This document shows, in pieces, positions 24,245 through 31,325 of a stretch of DNA of 31,325 bases. The first letter of the stretch is position 1; each line of letters begins with the position of its first letter. This stretch comes from CAYWJT01 sp964458655 (lineage in GTDB: Bacteria; Acidobacteriota; Aminicenantia; Aminicenantales; Saccharicenantaceae): NCBI GenBank assembly GCA_964458655.1, contig CAYWJT010000031.1:1-31325 (forward strand). The letters are read 5' to 3'. The position numbers and the translations under genes were made by a program. The notes under the pieces are model-generated. The model saw nothing but the letters and a program-made list of their open reading frames with translations. It was not told the DNA's origin and made no database searches.

Positions 24245-26383
24245 TCAGAGGCGGAAGCTGTAACCCAGGGAAAAGGCGAAGCGCGTCCTGCGGCCGAAAT
24301 CCGGGTCGTCGCCGCCTGTGCCGAAGGGGAAATAGAACTTGAAGCCGAAGTTGAGGCGCTCGAGCTTGCCTGAGATGTTATAGACGAGGGGTATCTCGAA
24401 GCCCGTCCTGATGAAGGCCCGCCGGCGGCCGCCGGAGCCCGCCCAGACTTCCAGTCCTGCCGGCTCCAGGGTCACGATGTTGGACCCGGGGATGTGGAAC
24501 TCGAGTTTCAGCGGCGCCAGCGAGAAGGCGAAAACGGAGCGGCCGCTCCCGGCCAGGTCGTAAGCGACCGCTCCGGCCGAGGCCGACGGCTTCCAGTTGA
24601 CGAACGTAAGGCCGTCGAAGGTTTTGTCCATCCCCCAGACGCCCGGGTTGAAGTCCAGGTTGAGGCCGGCGCTGGCCGGGCCGGTGGACAGGCCGGCATT
24701 CAGCGTCCAGGTCGGCCTCTGCGGGGGCTTGATCGTCTCGGCCGGGCCGATGAAGCGCGGCCGTATCTCGACGATGCGGCCGTCCCTGACGTGGACTATC
24801 AGGTACTCGTGGCCGACAAGGGTCGTGTGGTCGCGTATCTCGAGCGAACGGCGGCCGGCTCCGTCCGCCAGGCCCTCCAGCCTGCGGTTGTAGAGTTCGA
24901 CCAGGTTCTCCAGCCGGGAATCGTAGTACCTGACGCGCATCGGGCCGCCGCCGCCGCCCGAGATGGTCCAGCGAAGGGTATGTTCGGCCGCGCCGGGCTT
25001 CCTCGTGACGACCTCGAAGGTTTCGTAGCCGTGGACGCAGGCGCTGAAGGTGTGACCGGCGTCCGAGAACAGGATGTCGTCGAAGATGGTCTCGACACCC
25101 GGCTCGTCGGGTCCGAGCGGCAGGCCCAGCGCCAGCCACATGTTGAACGGCGTTCCCGGGGCCGTCGGCGGTTTGGAGTTGTTGAAGGCCGAGTGGTGCA
25201 TCATGGGCACGAGCGTAAGTCCGCGCTCATGGGCGTAGGCCGCGGCCGCCTGGTAGAAGGCCGCCTGGCCGTTGAACGGGCTCTTGGTGAAGAGGTTCAG
25301 GCGGTGACGGTCGTCTATCGCGGGATAGAGGGTCTCCTTGAGGCGGCTGAAATTGGCATAGTGCCAGCCCCTGGCCATGGAATCGAGCATGACGTAAAGC
25401 ACGCCGCCGGCCTCGAAGGCGTAATGGATCATGTTATCCGTGCTTATCACGGGCAGAGTTCCGTAGCCGGCCCTGCGGAAGACCGCGGAGAGAGCCGGGG
25501 CCAGGCTCGCGGCCCGGCGCTCGAACTCGGCCGGCTCGAGCGGCGGCTGGGCCAGGAATCCCAGCGCCAAGCGCCCGTCCGGCCGGGCCTTGTAGCTTCG
25601 GATCAGCAATTCGCGGTCCTCGGCGGCGGGAAGCCGAGCCAGCGCGTCGCGGAACTCCTCCCGGCCGAGGTCCGCCGGCACGGGGTAGAGAATGTGCGGG
25701 TCGGCGATGAACCTGTCCCACTGGAAGAACCTCTTGAAGTTCCAGACGCCCGACTCCGAGCTGCAGTAATCCTTGAAGCGCGTCTGGCGCCTGAGGGTGA
25801 ACCGGAAGAGCTCATGGTTGCCGAGCGCGGGGAAGATGGGCTTGTCCTCGGCCAGGCGCTTGATGTTGGGGTAGCCGGCGCCGTCGGGGTCGCGTCCGGC
25901 GAAAGCCCGTTCCAGGCTGTCCCACTGCTTGGGGCTGGGTCCTTCATAGACCAGGTCGCCGAGCAGGATGACGAACTTTATCCGGTCGTAGAGCGGCAGG
26001 CCGGACTTTTCGTCGGTCGCGCGGAGCATGTCGGCGGCGATGGACTCGAAGATGTGACGCCTGAAGTTGCGGACGCCGTTCTGGATGTCGCCGATGAGGG
26101 CGAAGAAGTAATCTCTCGGATCAGGTTCGTGCGATGCTTCGGCCAGGTAGGCGTGGACCTTGCCGACGTTGGACCTGCCGAAGCGCGGTTCGGTCTGTGG
26201 AACGGCGGCGGCCGCGGCTCCCGTGGCGGTGTCCGGAGCGGCGAGCCCGGCTCGGTCCGCCGGCCCGGATCTGTCCGCTCCGGCGGCATAAAGGGCATGA
26301 ATTCCCGGCGCGGCCAGGCAGAGAGCGGCCAGGGCGGCGAGGGCCGCTCGCCTGAATCCCGCTCTATGCGTTTTAACGGCCAT
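24245..26383 (-). CDS. Exported calcineurin-like metallophosphoesterase with C-terminal beta domain
   Basis: This 712-residue protein has a signal peptide (residues 1 to about 33) followed by a calcineurin-like/purple-acid-phosphatase-like core. The motifs in order are GDIQ (98-101), GDLVYEG (142-148), GNHE (188-191), MMHHS (394-398) and VHGYE (450-454). The first motif has Gln and the last has Tyr where His is usual, so the metal site is atypical. From about 545 the protein turns to alternating short beta strands (LNAGLSTGPASAGLNLDF, FAFSLAPLKLEF) and ends FAFSLGYSFRL, suggesting a C-terminal beta domain, perhaps an outer-membrane anchor. The ATG at 26383 is only 8 nt after a TATAAT box, so translation may start leaderless. 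Confidence 0.85.
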   Translation of the reverse strand: MAVKTHRAGFRRAALAALAALCLAAPGIHALYAAGADRSGPADRAGLAAPDTATGAAAAAVPQTEPRFGRSNVGKVHAYLAEASHEPDPRDYFFALIGDIQNGVRNFRRHIFESIAADMLRATDEKSGLPLYDRIKFVILLGDLVYEGPSPKQWDSLERAFAGRDPDGAGYPNIKRLAEDKPIFPALGNHELFRFTLRRQTRFKDYCSSESGVWNFKRFFQWDRFIADPHILYPVPADLGREEFRDALARLPAAEDRELLIRSYKARPDGRLALGFLAQPPLEPAEFERRAASLAPALSAVFRRAGYGTLPVISTDNMIHYAFEAGGVLYVMLDSMARGWHYANFSRLKETLYPAIDDRHRLNLFTKSPFNGQAAFYQAAAAYAHERGLTLVPMMHHSAFNNSKPPTAPGTPFNMWLALGLPLGPDEPGVETIFDDILFSDAGHTFSACVHGYETFEVVTRKPGAAEHTLRWTISGGGGGPMRVRYYDSRLENLVELYNRRLEGLADGAGRRSLEIRDHTTLVGHEYLIVHVRDGRIVEIRPRFIGPAETIKPPQRPTWTLNAGLSTGPASAGLNLDFNPGVWGMDKTFDGLTFVNWKPSASAGAVAYDLAGSGRSVFAFSLAPLKLEFHIPGSNIVTLEPAGLEVWAGSGGRRRAFIRTGFEIPLVYNISGKLERLNFGFKFYFPFGTGGDDPDFGRRTRFAFSLGYSFRL

Positions 26384-26391
26384 GAAACGCC

Positions 26392-26397
26392 ATTATA
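26392..26397 (-). promoter_or_regulatory. -10 box TATAAT of the phosphoesterase gene
   Basis: A perfect TATAAT on the minus strand ends 8 nt before the ATG, so the transcript should start at or within a base or two of the start codon. No good -35 is seen. Confidence 0.5.
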
Positions 26398-26616
26398 CCA
26401 CGCCGGAAACGACGCAGCCGTGACGCGCTCCCGAGCTTGCCATGGTGAAAATCAGGAGGAGGCCTCCTGAATACCACCCCGCGGCAAGCCGTTCCTGGCG
26501 GCATCGGCTCTTCGGGAACGAACAGTCCCCGTGAGACCGGAAGTTCTTGTTTTTCCAAGCACCGGAGGCGTTCACTTTGCATTTGCAAACAGCATGCGCC
26601 GGACGGGACCTGGCGC

Positions 26617-26645
26617 TTCTAAAGCCGGACGCTCTGTGGTAGATT
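26617..26645 (+). promoter_or_regulatory. Weak extended -10 promoter for the fucosidase gene
   Basis: An extended -10, TGG-TAGATT (26637-26645), has TTCTAA at 17-nt spacing (26617-26622). The leader would be about 175 nt and would contain the Arg-rich short frame. Confidence 0.3.
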
Positions 26646-26779
26646 CCAGGAAGCGGGCGGCGGTGCCGGGCACAATGTGATAACGGGACTATGGAGAAGG
26701 CGGCCGGTGTTGCCGGCGCCCGGAGCCGACCGCGGACAGACAATCCCGGCTCGGGACCTGCAGGAGCCGGGGCCGTGTC

Positions 26780-26809
26780 ATGAGCAAACGTCGAAGAAAA
26801 AGGAGATAA
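26780..26809 (+). CDS. Possible 9-codon Arg/Lys-rich leader peptide
   Basis: ATG at 26780 opens a frame encoding Met-Ser-Lys followed by six basic residues, then TAA. Seven of nine residues are Lys or Arg. The strong AAGGAG (26800-26805) lies inside its end, and its stop is 16 nt before the fucosidase ATG. It could be a translational attenuator, but no clear ribosome binding site precedes it, so it may be chance. Confidence 0.25.
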   Translation: MSKRRRKRR

Positions 26810-26825
26810 AAAAGAGAGAAAGCAG

Positions 26826-28532
26826 ATGACGGGTCACTCCAAAAGCAAGCCGGAAAGGGCGGGGGCGCTGCTCTTGTCCGCCGCCATGATCGCTGCCGCC
26901 GCGGTCCTGGCGGCGGCCTTCATCGCCTGCGGGGGCGGAAGCGGCCGCGGCCGCTATTTCCAGGAAAACCACGTGAGCTTGCTCCCGTCGGATTCACGTG
27001 AGGAGCTGGCGGCAAAGGCGGCCCGGGTGCGGCCGGAGCCCCGCCAGGTCGCCTGGCAGGAGCTGGAGTTCCAGGCCTTCGTCCACTTCGGCATGAACAC
27101 GTTCACGGACCGGGAATGGGGTCAGGGGACAGAGGACCCGGCCCTGTTCAACCCGCAGGAATTCGACGCCGCGCAGTGGGTGGAGGCTTTCAAGGCCGCC
27201 GGCATGCGCGGCCTGATCCTGACGGCCAAGCACCACGACGGCTTCTGCCTCTGGCCGAGCCGCCTGACCCGCCATTCGGTGGCCTCGAGTCCTTGGCGGG
27301 GCGGCTGGGGCGACGTCGTGCGTGAAGTGTCGGAGGCGTGCCGCCGGTCCGGGCTGAAGTTCGGCGTCTATCTTTCCCCTTGGGACCGGCACGAGGCGGG
27401 TTACGGCGACTCGCCGCGCTACAACGGCTTCTTCAGGGCCCAGCTCCGGGAACTTCTGACCGGCTACGGCCCGATCTCGGAGGTCTGGTTCGACGGCGCC
27501 TGCGGGGAGGGCCCGAACGGGAAACGACAGGTCTATGACTGGTACGGCTACTGGTTCGAGGCGCGCAGGCTGCGGCCCGGGGCCGTCATCTCGATCATCG
27601 GCCCGGACGCCCGCTGGGTAGGCAACGAGTCCGGGCTGGCTCGGGAGAGCGAGTGGAGCGTCGTCCCGGTTATCCGCGGCGACGACCTTCCGGACGAGCG
27701 GAGCCCCGGCGGCATCGCCGGCTTGGACGCGCAGGCTTCCGACCTCGGCTCCATGGAAGCCGTGGCCCGGGCCGCGGCTTCCGGCGGACGCCTCATCTGG
27801 TACCCGGCCCAGGTCGACGTTTCGATAAGGCCGGGCTGGTTCCACCATCCTTCAGAGGACGGCCGAGTCAAGTCGCTCGAGGAGCTCCTGGATATCTACT
27901 ATGCTTCAGTCGGCCGCAACGCCCAGCTCCTGCTCAACGTTCCAGCCGACAGGCGAGGCCTGATCCACGAGAACGACGTCCGCAGGCTCAAGGAGCTCGG
28001 GGAGGTCCTGCGGCGGACATTTTCCGTCAACCTTTTGAGGGGCGCTCTGGTCGAGACCGGGGCGGCCGGCATGAGAGGACACGAGGCCGGGCTCGTGCTT
28101 GACGGCGACAGCCGGACCTATTGGGCGCCCGACGGCGGGGCCGGGTTTGAGGCCTTGGAGTTCCGGACGGCCGCCCCCGTGACCTTCAATACCGTCATGC
28201 TGCAGGAGAACATCCGCCTGGGCCAGCGGGTCGAGTCCTTCGCCGTCGACGTCTGGGAAGGGGAGGTGGACGAGGCTGTGCAGGGAGCGGATGCGGCGAG
28301 GGCGGAGGAGAGCAGCGGAGGCGAGGTCGAGAAAATCGACGGGTCTTTCGCGGCCGGGCGCGAGCGGAAAGGGGCCTGGCGCGAGGTCGCGAGCGGGACG
28401 ACCGTCGGGTACAAACGGTTGCTGCGGCTGCCCGCGTTGAGCGCCTCCCGGGTGCGCCTGAGGATAACGGGCCGGCGGGCGGCTCCGGCCATAGCCGAAT
28501 TCGGGCTCTTCCTCGACCCGACTAGGCGATGA
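26826..28532 (+). CDS. GH29 alpha-L-fucosidase lipoprotein
   Basis: This 568-residue glycoside hydrolase family 29 enzyme cleaves terminal alpha-L-fucose. A lipobox FIAC gives Cys35. The catalytic barrel has FVHFGMNTFTDREWGQGTEDP, ILTAKHHDGFCLWPS and the nucleophile Asp223 in ISEVWFDGACGEG, then LLLNVPADRRGLI at its end. A C-terminal F5/8 type C (discoidin, CBM32-like) domain follows (LDGDSRTYWAPDGG, FNTVMLQENIRLGQRVESF), with an unusual charged insertion of about 40 residues (Glu/Ala/Gly-rich, about 478-515). The acid/base residue is not obvious, as is common in GH29-B. The ATG at 26826 has GAGAGAAAG upstream; a better AAGGAG lies 20 nt before it. The isomerase-like gene is 4 kb away, so no fucose operon is evident. 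Confidence 0.93.
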   Translation: MTGHSKSKPERAGALLLSAAMIAAAAVLAAAFIACGGGSGRGRYFQENHVSLLPSDSREELAAKAARVRPEPRQVAWQELEFQAFVHFGMNTFTDREWGQGTEDPALFNPQEFDAAQWVEAFKAAGMRGLILTAKHHDGFCLWPSRLTRHSVASSPWRGGWGDVVREVSEACRRSGLKFGVYLSPWDRHEAGYGDSPRYNGFFRAQLRELLTGYGPISEVWFDGACGEGPNGKRQVYDWYGYWFEARRLRPGAVISIIGPDARWVGNESGLARESEWSVVPVIRGDDLPDERSPGGIAGLDAQASDLGSMEAVARAAASGGRLIWYPAQVDVSIRPGWFHHPSEDGRVKSLEELLDIYYASVGRNAQLLLNVPADRRGLIHENDVRRLKELGEVLRRTFSVNLLRGALVETGAAGMRGHEAGLVLDGDSRTYWAPDGGAGFEALEFRTAAPVTFNTVMLQENIRLGQRVESFAVDVWEGEVDEAVQGADAARAEESSGGEVEKIDGSFAAGRERKGAWREVASGTTVGYKRLLRLPALSASRVRLRITGRRAAPAIAEFGLFLDPTRR

Positions 28533-28655
28533 CCGGACGGGGACCGTGCGTCGTCTCGAACTCCGCGCGGGGAATTTTGGTTTCAAGGAAGGAGCAGGCC
28601 GGGCGCGTGGACTGCCAGCCGGGCGGCGGAGCCCGATATCGCACTGAACGGCGAT

Positions 28656-29117
28656 TCAGAGCGGGTATCTGGAAACGAGCCGGGACATGGCCAGCACCAG
28701 CACGGTCACGGCGGTCAGCCCGATGAGATACGGCAGGCTGAAGCTCGGCTCACCGAGGTAGGCCAGGCTGACGTTGTTCCGCTGCAGGTGGATGAATATG
28801 GAGTTGACGAAGATGAGGGCCAGGAACCTGTATTCGGCCCTGAGGCGCTCCTTGCGGGGGAAGTCGCCGCGGCCGAGGAACCGCCTCGACGAGAAGGCCA
28901 AGGCCAGCGTTATGAGGCTCTGGGCGAGCGGCAGGATGAAGAAGAGCAGGGACCTGGCCGGCGGCCCGTACTCCAGCCCCAGGAAGCTCAGCCTGGCCCT
29001 CAGCTTCAGGGGCAGTCCGGGGTAGGCGTAGAGCGACATCATCCAGGCCGAGGCCAGCAGGAGGATGTTAAGGGCCAGCAGGAAGCGCGCCGCCCAGACT
29101 CTTTTGTCCACGTCCAT
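28656..29117 (-). CDS. Small four-helix membrane protein, possibly DUF1648-like
   Basis: This protein of about 153 residues has four predicted transmembrane helices (FLLALNILLLASAWMMSLY, LLFFILPLAQSLITLALAF, FLALIFVNSIFIHL, YLIGLTAVTVLVLAM). The YAYPGLPLKLRARLSFLG stretch after the first helix resembles the loop of DUF1648 (SdpI-like) proteins, but I would not claim the family. A TATAAT box directly abuts this ATG; 6 nt downstream lies an in-frame GTG (29111), which may be the real, leaderless start. A longer frame from 29141 would run across the palindrome. It converges with the fucosidase gene. Confidence 0.7.
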   Translation of the reverse strand: MDVDKRVWAARFLLALNILLLASAWMMSLYAYPGLPLKLRARLSFLGLEYGPPARSLLFFILPLAQSLITLALAFSSRRFLGRGDFPRKERLRAEYRFLALIFVNSIFIHLQRNNVSLAYLGEPSFSLPYLIGLTAVTVLVLAMSRLVSRYPL

Positions 29118-29123
29118 ATTATA
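29118..29123 (-). promoter_or_regulatory. -10 box TATAAT next to the small membrane protein start
   Basis: A perfect TATAAT lies on the minus strand immediately before ATG 29117. Transcription would begin about 7 nt later, near the in-frame GTG at 29111. No -35 is clear, since the upstream DNA is the palindrome. Confidence 0.45.
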
Positions 29124-29130
29124 CACGCGA

Positions 29131-29171
29131 TAATCCGGCACCTGGTACCGGTGGTACCAGGTGCCGGATTA
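29131..29171. repeat. Perfect 19-bp inverted repeat
   Basis: Arms 29131-29149 and 29153-29171 are exact reverse complements around GGT. The arm core is CCGGCACCTGGTACC. It lies between divergent genes, directly upstream of the small membrane protein. It resembles REP-type palindromes; no terminator T-run follows. Confidence 0.8.
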
Positions 29172-29203
29172 ACCCGGATTAACCGGAATTTAACCGGAAT
29201 TAA
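29164..29203 (+). repeat. Four-unit degenerate tandem repeat
   Basis: Units CCGGATTAAC, CCGGATTAA, CCGGAATTTAA and CCGGAATTAA follow head to tail from the right arm of the palindrome. The unit length drifts between 9 and 11 nt. The block lies just upstream of the DUF5916 gene promoter. Confidence 0.6.
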
Positions 29204-29215
29204 TTCAAGTCCTGT

Positions 29216-29243
29216 TTGCCCTTGCCCAGAGAAATAATATAAT
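29216..29243 (+). promoter_or_regulatory. Promoter TTGCCC-16-TATAAT for the DUF5916 gene
   Basis: A perfect TATAAT (29238-29243) has TTGCCC (four of six) 16 nt upstream. Predicted start is near 29250, within the 12-bp duplication, giving a leader of about 40 nt. Confidence 0.6.
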
Positions 29244-29247
29244 GGAC

Positions 29248-29271
29248 GCTTATATTTCAGCTTATATTTCA
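29248..29271 (+). repeat. Perfect 12-bp tandem duplication in the leader
   Basis: GCTTATATTTCA occurs twice in a row (29248-29259, 29260-29271). It lies between the -10 and the start codon of the DUF5916 gene, covering the predicted transcription start. Confidence 0.85.
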
Positions 29272-29288
29272 GTGCCCGGAACGATGAC

Positions 29289-31325
29289 ATGAAGACCGTG
29301 CCGATGCTAAGGCTGGCCGCCGCGGCGGCTCTGGCCTGCCTCCTCCAGATGCCGCTTCATGCGGCCGTTGAGAATCTCAGGGCTGTCCGGGTGGAAAAGG
29401 GTCCGGTCCTGGACGGGTCGCTCGACGACGGCTGCTGGTCCGAGGCCGTCCCCTTCACGGATTTTCTCCAGCAGCAGCCCGTTCCCGGGGGTCCGCCTTC
29501 GGAAAGGACCGAACTGCGGGTCGTGTATGACCGGGACAACCTCTATCTCGGGATCATTTGCTACGACAGCGAAACGTCCAGGATCGCGGCCAAGTGCATG
29601 GCCCACGACAGGTTCGACCAGATGCGCGGCGTCGATGACGACGTCGTCCGCGTCCTGCTCGACCCCTTCCAGGACAGGCGCAACGCCTACATCTTCATCA
29701 CCAACGCCTGCGGCGCCAAGAGCGAGGGGCTGGCCAGGGGCGAGCGCTATTTCCTCAACTGGGACGGCATCTGGGACTCCCGCAGCCGCGTGTTCGACGG
29801 CGGTTGGAGCGTCGAGATGCGCATCCCCTTCAAGACCATCTCCTTCAACAGGGAGCTCTCGGCCTGGGGCCTGAACGTCGAGCGCTACATCGCCCGCAAG
29901 CAGGAGACCATCCGGCTTTCGCGGCCCGAGCTCAATGCCTTCTTCGCCAGCCCCGTCAACGCGGCGCTCCTCCAGGGCATCTCCGGCGTCAAGCAGGGGA
30001 AAGGGCTCACCTTCAAGCCCTACGGCATAGTTTCCGCCCAGAAGCCCTCGCCGGACGGGACCGACACGGACTGGAAGGTCGACGGCGGCTTCGACATCTA
30101 CAAGAGCTTCACGCCCAATCTCGTCGGGGCCTTCTCGTACAACACGGATTTCGCGGAGACCGAGGTTGACGACCGGCAGGTCAACCTGACGCGCTTCCCC
30201 TTGTTCTTCCCCGAGAAGAGAGCCTTCTTCCTGGAGGGGTCGGAGTATTTCAGCTTCGGTTTCAGCGGCGGCGGGATGCGCGGGCCCTCCTTCCTTCCCT
30301 TCTTCAGCCGCCGGATCGGTCTGGTCGAGGAGGAGCCGGTGCCCGTCTCTTTCGGGGCCAAGGTCTACGGCAAGTTGGGCGACACGAACCTGGCCTTTCT
30401 CGACGTCGGGACGAAGGCCTTCTCCGGAGAAGATGTCGACGTGCTGAAGGACAACTTCTTCGCGGCCCGCGTTTCTCGGAACATTTTCGAGCAGAGCAAA
30501 GTGGGTGTCATCTTCACGAGCGGCAGCCCGACCATCGCCGGCGACCCCGAGACGGCAGGGCGCAACATGCTCGTCGGGGCGGACTTCGACTATACGACTT
30601 CGCGTTTTTTGGGCGACAGGAATTTCTCCGCCCAGGGCTGGTTCGTCTATAACTGGAATGCCCGCGAGACGGGCAGACACCACGGCTTCGGCCTGCGTCT
30701 CGACTACCCCAACGACCTCTGGGACCTCTCCGCCAACTACACCTATTACGGCGACTCGCTCGAGCCGGGCCTGGGGTTCCTGCCGCGCAACGACGTCCAG
30801 GTGTTTTCCGGCGGCGTGAGCTACAGGCCCAGGCCGGAAAGGGGCTTTTTGGGGCGCTGGGTCAGGCAGTTCTTCTTCGAGCTCAGGCCGGCCTTCTACT
30901 GGGACCTCGGCGGCGCCCTGGAGACCAAGCGCATCTTCCTGTCGCCCCTGAATTTCAGGACGGAAAAGGGCTCACAGTTCGAGTTCGACCTTATCATCAA
31001 CCGCGACGTCCTGCCGGAGGACTTCGAGATCTACGAGGGGGTGGTCCTCCATCCCGGGCCCTACGACTTCACCAACTTCAACGTCATCTACCGCTCGCCG
31101 TCCTATCGGCCGCTCGTCTTCGGCGGGGAGGTCAGGTTCGGACCCTTCTATTCCGGGACCTACCGGGACGCCCAGTTGAGCCTGGACCTGCGGATGAACG
31201 GGCATGTCAACCTGGGGCTTTCGGCCAACCTGGTGAAGGCCGACCTGCAGGAAGGGTCGTTCAAGGAGAACGTGCTGAGGCTCAAGGCCGACCTCTTCCT
31301 GACACCCGAGCTGGGTCTGATGAAC
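29289..31325 (+). CDS. DUF5916 family outer-membrane protein (3' truncated by window)
   Basis: The open frame runs 679 codons from ATG 29289 to the window edge without a stop. A signal peptide (residues 1 to about 25) precedes a CBM9-like domain (VLDGSLDDGCWSEA, then LRVVYDRDNLYLGIICYD and WSVEMRIPFKTISF; about 30-210). Then comes the DUF5916 hallmark FPLFFPEKRAFFLEGSEYF (about 300-318) and a long beta-strand-rich region of alternating aromatic residues that should form an outer-membrane barrel. Family members lie in the outer membrane of Bacteroidota, Acidobacteriota and relatives; function is not established. ATG 29289 follows a promoter at 29216-29243 and a weak GGAACG site; an overlapping ATG at 29284 opens only two codons. 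Confidence 0.88.
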   Translation, partial: MKTVPMLRLAAAAALACLLQMPLHAAVENLRAVRVEKGPVLDGSLDDGCWSEAVPFTDFLQQQPVPGGPPSERTELRVVYDRDNLYLGIICYDSETSRIAAKCMAHDRFDQMRGVDDDVVRVLLDPFQDRRNAYIFITNACGAKSEGLARGERYFLNWDGIWDSRSRVFDGGWSVEMRIPFKTISFNRELSAWGLNVERYIARKQETIRLSRPELNAFFASPVNAALLQGISGVKQGKGLTFKPYGIVSAQKPSPDGTDTDWKVDGGFDIYKSFTPNLVGAFSYNTDFAETEVDDRQVNLTRFPLFFPEKRAFFLEGSEYFSFGFSGGGMRGPSFLPFFSRRIGLVEEEPVPVSFGAKVYGKLGDTNLAFLDVGTKAFSGEDVDVLKDNFFAARVSRNIFEQSKVGVIFTSGSPTIAGDPETAGRNMLVGADFDYTTSRFLGDRNFSAQGWFVYNWNARETGRHHGFGLRLDYPNDLWDLSANYTYYGDSLEPGLGFLPRNDVQVFSGGVSYRPRPERGFLGRWVRQFFFELRPAFYWDLGGALETKRIFLSPLNFRTEKGSQFEFDLIINRDVLPEDFEIYEGVVLHPGPYDFTNFNVIYRSPSYRPLVFGGEVRFGPFYSGTYRDAQLSLDLRMNGHVNLGLSANLVKADLQEGSFKENVLRLKADLFLTPELGLMN

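Larger units (their letters stand above)
26384..26825. other. Intergenic region with palindromes, between divergent genes
   Basis: About 440 nt between divergent genes. Seen in it: the -10 for the phosphoesterase (26392-26397), a perfect TCAGGAGG-AGG-CCTCCTGA palindrome (26452-26470), TTTGCA-TT-TGCAAA (26576-26589), a weak promoter candidate at 26617-26645 and a short Arg-rich leader frame (26780-26809). No longer gene is convincing. Confidence 0.5.

Noticed and set aside
24494..26470. 658-codon plus-strand open frame opposite the metallophosphoesterase
   Set aside because: Antisense shadow with low-complexity composition; the minus strand has all the phosphoesterase motifs and a signal peptide.
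26393..26743. 116-codon minus-strand frame upstream of the phosphoesterase
   Set aside because: Covers the phosphoesterase -10 box and two palindromes; composition is not protein-like.
27114..27130. GGGGACAG motif inside the fucosidase gene (also near 6036), similar to the repeat cores
   Set aside because: In the fucosidase it encodes the conserved WGQGTEDP motif, and only 8 bases match; chance is sufficient.
21479..28532. A fucose-utilisation operon linking the isomerase-like gene and the GH29 fucosidase
   Set aside because: The genes are 4 kb apart with an oppositely oriented gene between, no kinase, aldolase or permease for fucose is present, and the isomerase-like protein seems exported.
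1..31325. CRISPR array, tRNA, rRNA, integrase or transposase gene
   Set aside because: None seen on either strand; the repeats present are short palindromes or pairs, not regularly spaced arrays.

Overview
The window reads as a piece of chromosome from a high-G+C Gram-negative heterotroph. A TolC/RND tripartite pump, several lipoproteins and a DUF5916-type outer-membrane protein all imply an outer membrane. There are no phage, plasmid, CRISPR, rRNA or tRNA genes. The mix of exported hydrolases, lipoproteins and GTCCCC-type dispersed palindromes fits an Acidobacteriota/Aminicenantota-like lineage, but that is inference; no marker gene here fixes the taxonomy.

Layout. 108-3595: a DUF2207 membrane protein, translationally coupled to a lipoprotein of the serine beta-lactamase fold whose catalytic motifs are all substituted. 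3567-4340 (-): HpcH/HpaI-type aldolase. 4418-4544: inverted palindrome array. 4605-6523: a CDF metal exporter with three C-terminal cytoplasmic modules, then a YbaK-type Cys-tRNA(Pro) deacylase. 6804-12365: metal-efflux operon (TolC, adaptor, HME-RND pump). 12481-14106: membrane-anchored S41/PDZ protease. 14279-18704 (-): YVTN-propeller/phosphoesterase lipoprotein and a DrrAB/NodIJ-like ABC exporter. 19125-19322: small zinc-ribbon protein, converging on a POT-family transporter (19304-20677, -). 20857-23859: small secreted protein, Tat-exported fucose-isomerase-like protein with a strikingly structured 5' leader, and an NYN-LOTUS RNA-associated protein. 24245-26383 (-): exported metallophosphoesterase. 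26826-28532: GH29 alpha-L-fucosidase lipoprotein. 28656-29117 (-): small membrane protein. 29289 to the window end: DUF5916 outer-membrane protein, cut off by the edge.

Two metal-handling units (CDF and RND) lie close together, and extracytoplasmic hydrolysis (GH29, phosphoesterases, S41) is the other theme. Most genes stand alone or in pairs, each with its own promoter. Many promoters can be read as TTGNC(N)-16/17-TAN(N)NT, and a few -10 boxes sit 5-8 nt before a start codon, suggesting leaderless transcripts.

The most unusual signals are non-coding. One is a leader of consecutive, partly mutually exclusive hairpins before the Tat isomerase-like gene. Another is a dispersed repeat that supplies the start codon of one gene and the stop codon of another. 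A second dispersed repeat has fixed spacing, and there are two large perfect palindromes. The most unusual protein is the fully degenerate beta-lactamase-fold lipoprotein.
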